Source of the DNA: an uncultured bacterium
GTDB taxonomy: Bacteria; Verrucomicrobiota; Kiritimatiellia; CAIKKV01; CAIYGI01
Direction: 5' to 3'
DNA length: 53,427 nt
NCBI GenBank assembly: GCA_903925685.1
Contig: CAIYGI010000336.1
Location: forward strand, 1-53,427
Each line of letters opens with the position of its first letter. Position 1 is the stretch's first letter. The position numbers and the translations under genes were made by a program. Below, in pieces: positions 51,116 to 53,427 of the stretch. Below the pieces are notes generated by a model that ran no database searches, was not told where the DNA came from, and saw only the letters and a program-made list of their open reading frames with translations.

Positions 51116-51685
51116 ATGAAAACCAGACATAGCAACCAACTCACACGCCAGATCGGGGAGCATCTTGTTGTTTCCAAACTTGGTCGGCTCGGCATCCTCG
51201 CGACGCCATTTGCAGGAAATGTTCCAGATTTTGATGTGCTTGCCTCAGACCTATCAGGGCATTCCCTTCCACTTCAAGTCAAGACGATCAACGGGGGATC
51301 TTGGCAGTTCAATGCGAAAACGTTCTTGGAGATTGAGCAGCAGGGCGATTGCCAAGTCGTGAAGGGCGAGAAGAAACTCCGGAATCCAGATCTGGTCTGC
51401 GTTTTCGTCTTGCTGGCGCTCGATGAGAGAGATGAGTTCTACGTCTTTCCCTTGAAAACCCTGCAACAGTATTGCCGCAGAATCTACCGTGACAAAGGCT
51501 CCAAAGAGGATGCGTTCCCACGCGAAGTGCGCCGCCGAAAGAACCCAAAATCAACTCACTGCGCCGTACGGCCCCGCGACTTGCAGGAGTACCGAGTAAA
51601 GGAAGACCGGCACTGGGCATTGATAACCAAACACTTCAGTCCTATCATGGGAAGCGGCGAACAAGAGGCGGAACCGTACCGTTGA
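51116..51685 (+). CDS. PD-(D/E)xK-fold nuclease-like protein
   Basis: A 189-residue protein whose first 60 residues fit a small PD-(D/E)xK nuclease domain: IGEHLVVSKLGRLGI (~13-27), PDFDVLA (~37-43, acidic residue) and LPLQVKTING (~51-60, Q-x-K). Residues 140 onward are basic. The enzymatic target is unknown; DNA cleavage or a toxin role are possible. The gene has the shared promoter/leader in front and a large stem-loop over its stop codon. Confidence 0.5.
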   Translation: MKTRHSNQLTRQIGEHLVVSKLGRLGILATPFAGNVPDFDVLASDLSGHSLPLQVKTINGGSWQFNAKTFLEIEQQGDCQVVKGEKKLRNPDLVCVFVLLALDERDEFYVFPLKTLQQYCRRIYRDKGSKEDAFPREVRRRKNPKSTHCAVRPRDLQEYRVKEDRHWALITKHFSPIMGSGEQEAEPYR

Positions 51686-51724
51686 CCCGCGGCGGGTCAA
51701 CGTTCGGTTCGCCTCGCCGTTGGC
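51657..51724. repeat. Large attC-like stem-loop over the end of the 51116 gene
   Basis: GAGGCG-G-AACCG (51665-51676) pairs with CGGTTCGCCTC (51705-51715), leaving one G bulged. CGTTGACCCG (51680-51689) pairs with CGGGTCAACG (51693-51702) inside. Outside these, GCGAAC and GTTGGC (51719-51724) are nearly complementary. The gene's stop (51683-51685) is inside the stem. Confidence 0.55.
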
Positions 51725-51751
51725 CAAAGAAGAAATATCGGAGATAGCAGA

Positions 51752-52525
51752 ATGAATAATACGTTTCCAGCAATCACAGTCGAGGGCGGCAGGATTGACG
51801 CAAGACATTATATTGAGAAAGGAACTGGAGGCGCCGTTTTCGGTGCGTTCTTCTTGGCGATTATCGGATCGCTGTTTGGAATCCTCGTGTCATATGGCAT
51901 CCTGCTGATTGTCCTGCTCTTCTACCCCATGTTCGCATGGTACCTTCGCAAGAAGGCGACGGCATTGATTCATGGCTCCGGTGTCCACGTCAGCGAGGAC
52001 CAGTTTCCTGAGATTAACCGTTGTGTCGCGGATTTCAAGGCACGCCTCGATCTCCGAAAAGACGTTGATGTGTACGTTGTTGAAGACAACGTTACAAATG
52101 CGCTCGCAGTAAAATACGGCAAGAAAAACGTGGTTCTACTGACGGACGACCTGATTCATGGGTGTCTTGCGTCTGGACATCCAGAAGCCCTGGCCTTTGT
52201 TATCGGTCATGAACTCGCCCACATCTCCCTCAATCACAACGGCGTGTTCCGTTCTTGGATGTCGCAGCATATGAAAAAACTCGGACGCTTGGACGAGTAC
52301 TCGGCTGATTCGGTGGCGACGGCTTTGGTGGGTGACAAGGCCGCAGCGTTTCACGGCCTGCTGCTCCTGACTGTAGGTTACGCCTTGCTCGCCTATGTGA
52401 ATTCGGAAAGCATCGTCCGCCAAGCCCAGGAGGTCGCTGCCAACAAATACTCAAAAAAGGCCGAGCGAGGGCTGACACATCCGTTGCTTCTGAACCGCTT
52501 GCAACGCATTCTTAAGGGCAATTAG
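51752..52525 (+). CDS. Membrane-anchored M48 family metallopeptidase
   Basis: A 257-residue protein with a long hydrophobic region (AIIGSLFGILVSYGILLIVL, ~33-52, in part) and the M48 zinc site GHELAHISLNH (~152-162) with the third ligand in DEYSAD (~179-184). HtpX-like proteases of this family cut damaged membrane proteins; the target here is unknown. It starts 27 bases after the attC-like stem-loop. A ribosome-binding site (GGAG) lies about ten bases before the ATG. Confidence 0.8.
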   Translation: MNNTFPAITVEGGRIDARHYIEKGTGGAVFGAFFLAIIGSLFGILVSYGILLIVLLFYPMFAWYLRKKATALIHGSGVHVSEDQFPEINRCVADFKARLDLRKDVDVYVVEDNVTNALAVKYGKKNVVLLTDDLIHGCLASGHPEALAFVIGHELAHISLNHNGVFRSWMSQHMKKLGRLDEYSADSVATALVGDKAAAFHGLLLLTVGYALLAYVNSESIVRQAQEVAANKYSKKAERGLTHPLLLNRLQRILKGN

Positions 52526-52567
52526 GCGAGGTCTTGGGACGTCCGACACGATGCACCAGAAAAGCTG

Positions 52568-52596
52568 TTGACGTGTAATCACAATGTGACTACATT
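52568..52596 (+). promoter_or_regulatory. Promoter/operator of the MazEF-type pair
   Basis: TTGACG (52568-52573), 17 bases, TACATT (52591-52596). The spacer GTAATCACAATGTGACTAC is nearly palindromic, a likely site for antitoxin autoregulation. The -10 ends only six bases before the ATG, so the mRNA may be leaderless. Confidence 0.6.
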
Positions 52597-52602
52597 GAAG
52601 GC

Positions 52603-52857
52603 ATGAAAACAACACTGATACCCATCGGGAATTCGCGTGGCGTTCGGATACCGAAGCCGTTCATAGAGCAGTGCGGCCTTGGCGAGGCAGTGGAGATGGA
52701 TGTACAGGACTGCATGATCCTCATCCACGCACCCCGCCAACCGCGGGCTGGCTGGAGTGCAGCGTTCGACCGTATGGCCCGGCAGGGCGACGACAAGTTG
52801 CTTGACCCAACGCCTGTGCCCGCACAATGGGATAACGTGGAGTGGCAATGGAAGTAA
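52603..52857 (+). CDS. MazE-like AbrB-fold antitoxin
   Basis: An 84-residue protein with an AbrB/MazE DNA-binding N-terminus (LIPIGNSRGVRIPKPFIEQC, residues 5-24) and a tryptophan-rich, acidic tail (PVPAQWDNVEWQW) that should block the toxin. It is autoregulatory in known systems. The toxin start lies inside its last codons. Confidence 0.85.
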   Translation: MKTTLIPIGNSRGVRIPKPFIEQCGLGEAVEMDVQDCMILIHAPRQPRAGWSAAFDRMARQGDDKLLDPTPVPAQWDNVEWQWK

Positions 52858-53171
52858 GTCGCTTCGATGTCTTCCTCGTCGCTCTCGACCCAACGATCGG
52901 GCGCGAAATCAAGAAGACCCGTCCATGCACGGTAGTCTCGCCGGATGAGATGAATCACCATGTGAATACGGTCATCATCGCTCCCATGACCACCCAAGTA
53001 CGCGCCTATCCAACGCGTGCGGCCTGCACGTTTCAGGCGGTTGACGGACAAGTCGTGTTGGACCAATTACGCACGGTTGACAAGACAAGACTGGTCAAGA
53101 AACTGGGGCGGTTGTCTTCGGCGGCGGCAGACCGCGTGCTGGATGTTCTGATCGAGATGTTCCAGAAATGA
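52848..53171 (+). CDS. MazF/PemK-like toxin
   Basis: About 107 residues of the MazF/PemK fold: RFDVFLVALDPTIGREIKKTRPCTVV (~4-29, quoted in part; R-x-x-K-T-R-P-x-x-V motif), NTVIIAPMTT (~41-50), and VVLDQLRTVDKTRLVKK (~70-86). It cuts mRNA. It overlaps the antitoxin gene by ten bases; ATG 52848 is preferred over the GTG two codons upstream. Confidence 0.9.
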   Translation: MEVSRFDVFLVALDPTIGREIKKTRPCTVVSPDEMNHHVNTVIIAPMTTQVRAYPTRAACTFQAVDGQVVLDQLRTVDKTRLVKKLGRLSSAAADRVLDVLIEMFQK

Positions 53172-53183
53172 AACCCCAATTTC

Positions 53184-53222
53184 ATCCACCTTCGTGTTCT
53201 TCGTGACCTTCGTGGTGAACTA
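53184..53222. repeat. CACGAAGAACACGAAG family repeat, inverted copy
   Basis: CACCTTCGTGTTCTTCGTG followed by CCTTCGTGGTGAAC, the reverse complement of the repeat at 50759-50783. The remaining ~200 bases to the window end show no gene I can support. Confidence 0.65.
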
Positions 53223-53427
53223 CACACAACCGCCCGCCTGATCTCATTCCACTCACGGCGGCCGGCCCTCCAAAACATACGGTCGCCTTCTAGCCCAAGT
53301 TTCGCGCTTTGCGTCATAAATCATTGAAAATCAACGCCCAAATTTTCGCGGCACTACAAAGTTGCCGACCGGGCGCGATCTTCGATCTGAACGGGATGTT
53401 TCCCGATCACGGATCGGTTACGGGGCA

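Noticed and set aside
48159-53427. A full integron cassette array
   Set aside because: Only one attC-like structure is visible and no integrase is present; kept as a hypothesis rather than annotated.

Overview
The window looks like a chromosomal piece of a G+C-rich, Gram-negative, probably anaerobic bacterium. An outer membrane is implied by lpxD, a Skp/OmpH chaperone and bamA. Anaerobic life is suggested by hydE ([FeFe]-hydrogenase maturation), bioB/hydE radical-SAM neighbours and a K+-independent type membrane pyrophosphatase. The gene order prs-rplY-pth-rpsF-ssb-(insert)-rpsR-rplI-dnaB-bamA-ompH-lpxD-galE and the many interspersed palindromic intergenic repeats fit the PVC superphylum (Kiritimatiellota/Verrucomicrobiota/Lentisphaerota-like). 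That placement is inference from style and gene content, not a computed phylogeny.

Layout. 1-3.5 kb is a degraded accessory edge: an ankyrin-type C-terminus, a metallophosphoesterase, a uracil-DNA-glycosylase-fold protein and the N-terminal stump of a PLD-type helicase. 3.5-10.5 kb is metabolic: a U32 peptidase carrying an in-frame palindromic insertion, convergent with bioB-hydE, and an mnmA-larE pair. 10.7-19.6 kb is a tightly coupled type I restriction-modification operon with extra genes (half-size S subunit, HsdM, KilA-N DNA-binding protein, full HsdS, four-helix-bundle protein, HsdR, YgjP-type metallopeptidase), driven by a near-consensus promoter. 19.6-28.3 kb holds an ORF6N remnant, a Gfo/Idh/MocA oxidoreductase, hppA, nadD-rsfS, a membrane HExxH protein with an ECF sigma/anti-sigma pair, pcm, a PHA-granule-type protein and rpsT. 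28.3-31.5 kb has a DinD/Bro-N gene directly behind recA, then a frameshifted DUF2442 gene and a PIN toxin-antitoxin pair.

31.8-45.5 kb is one long minus-strand housekeeping block. It starts with ispE, whose 3' end runs into tRNA-Gln, then prs, rplY, pth, rpsF, ssb. A ~2-kb insert (two small proteins and a secreted SUMF1-fold protein) follows. rpsR, rplI, dnaB, bamA, ompH, lpxD and galE complete the block. The insert is bounded by a 44-bp duplication of the ssb 3' end (39 of 44 bases identical), so the SUMF1-fold protein now ends in an SSB-like tail.

45.6-48.2 kb is a plus-strand group: crcB and DUF190 (fluoride/ion homeostasis), paaK and a double-ACT protein. 48.2-53.4 kb is an accessory region, all on the plus strand. 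It contains a hypothetical protein and a nuclease-fold protein preceded by the same ~93-bp promoter/leader repeat, a DtxR/MntR-type regulator with an ECF sigma factor, a membrane M48 peptidase, a MazEF pair, several repeat families and one large attC-like stem-loop. The least ordinary items are the ssb-tail insertion, the expanded type I RM operon, the duplicated promoter/leader with its possible gene cassettes, the intragenic palindromes shared by the ORF6N remnant and the DinD gene, and the palindromic repeat translated inside the U32 peptidase.
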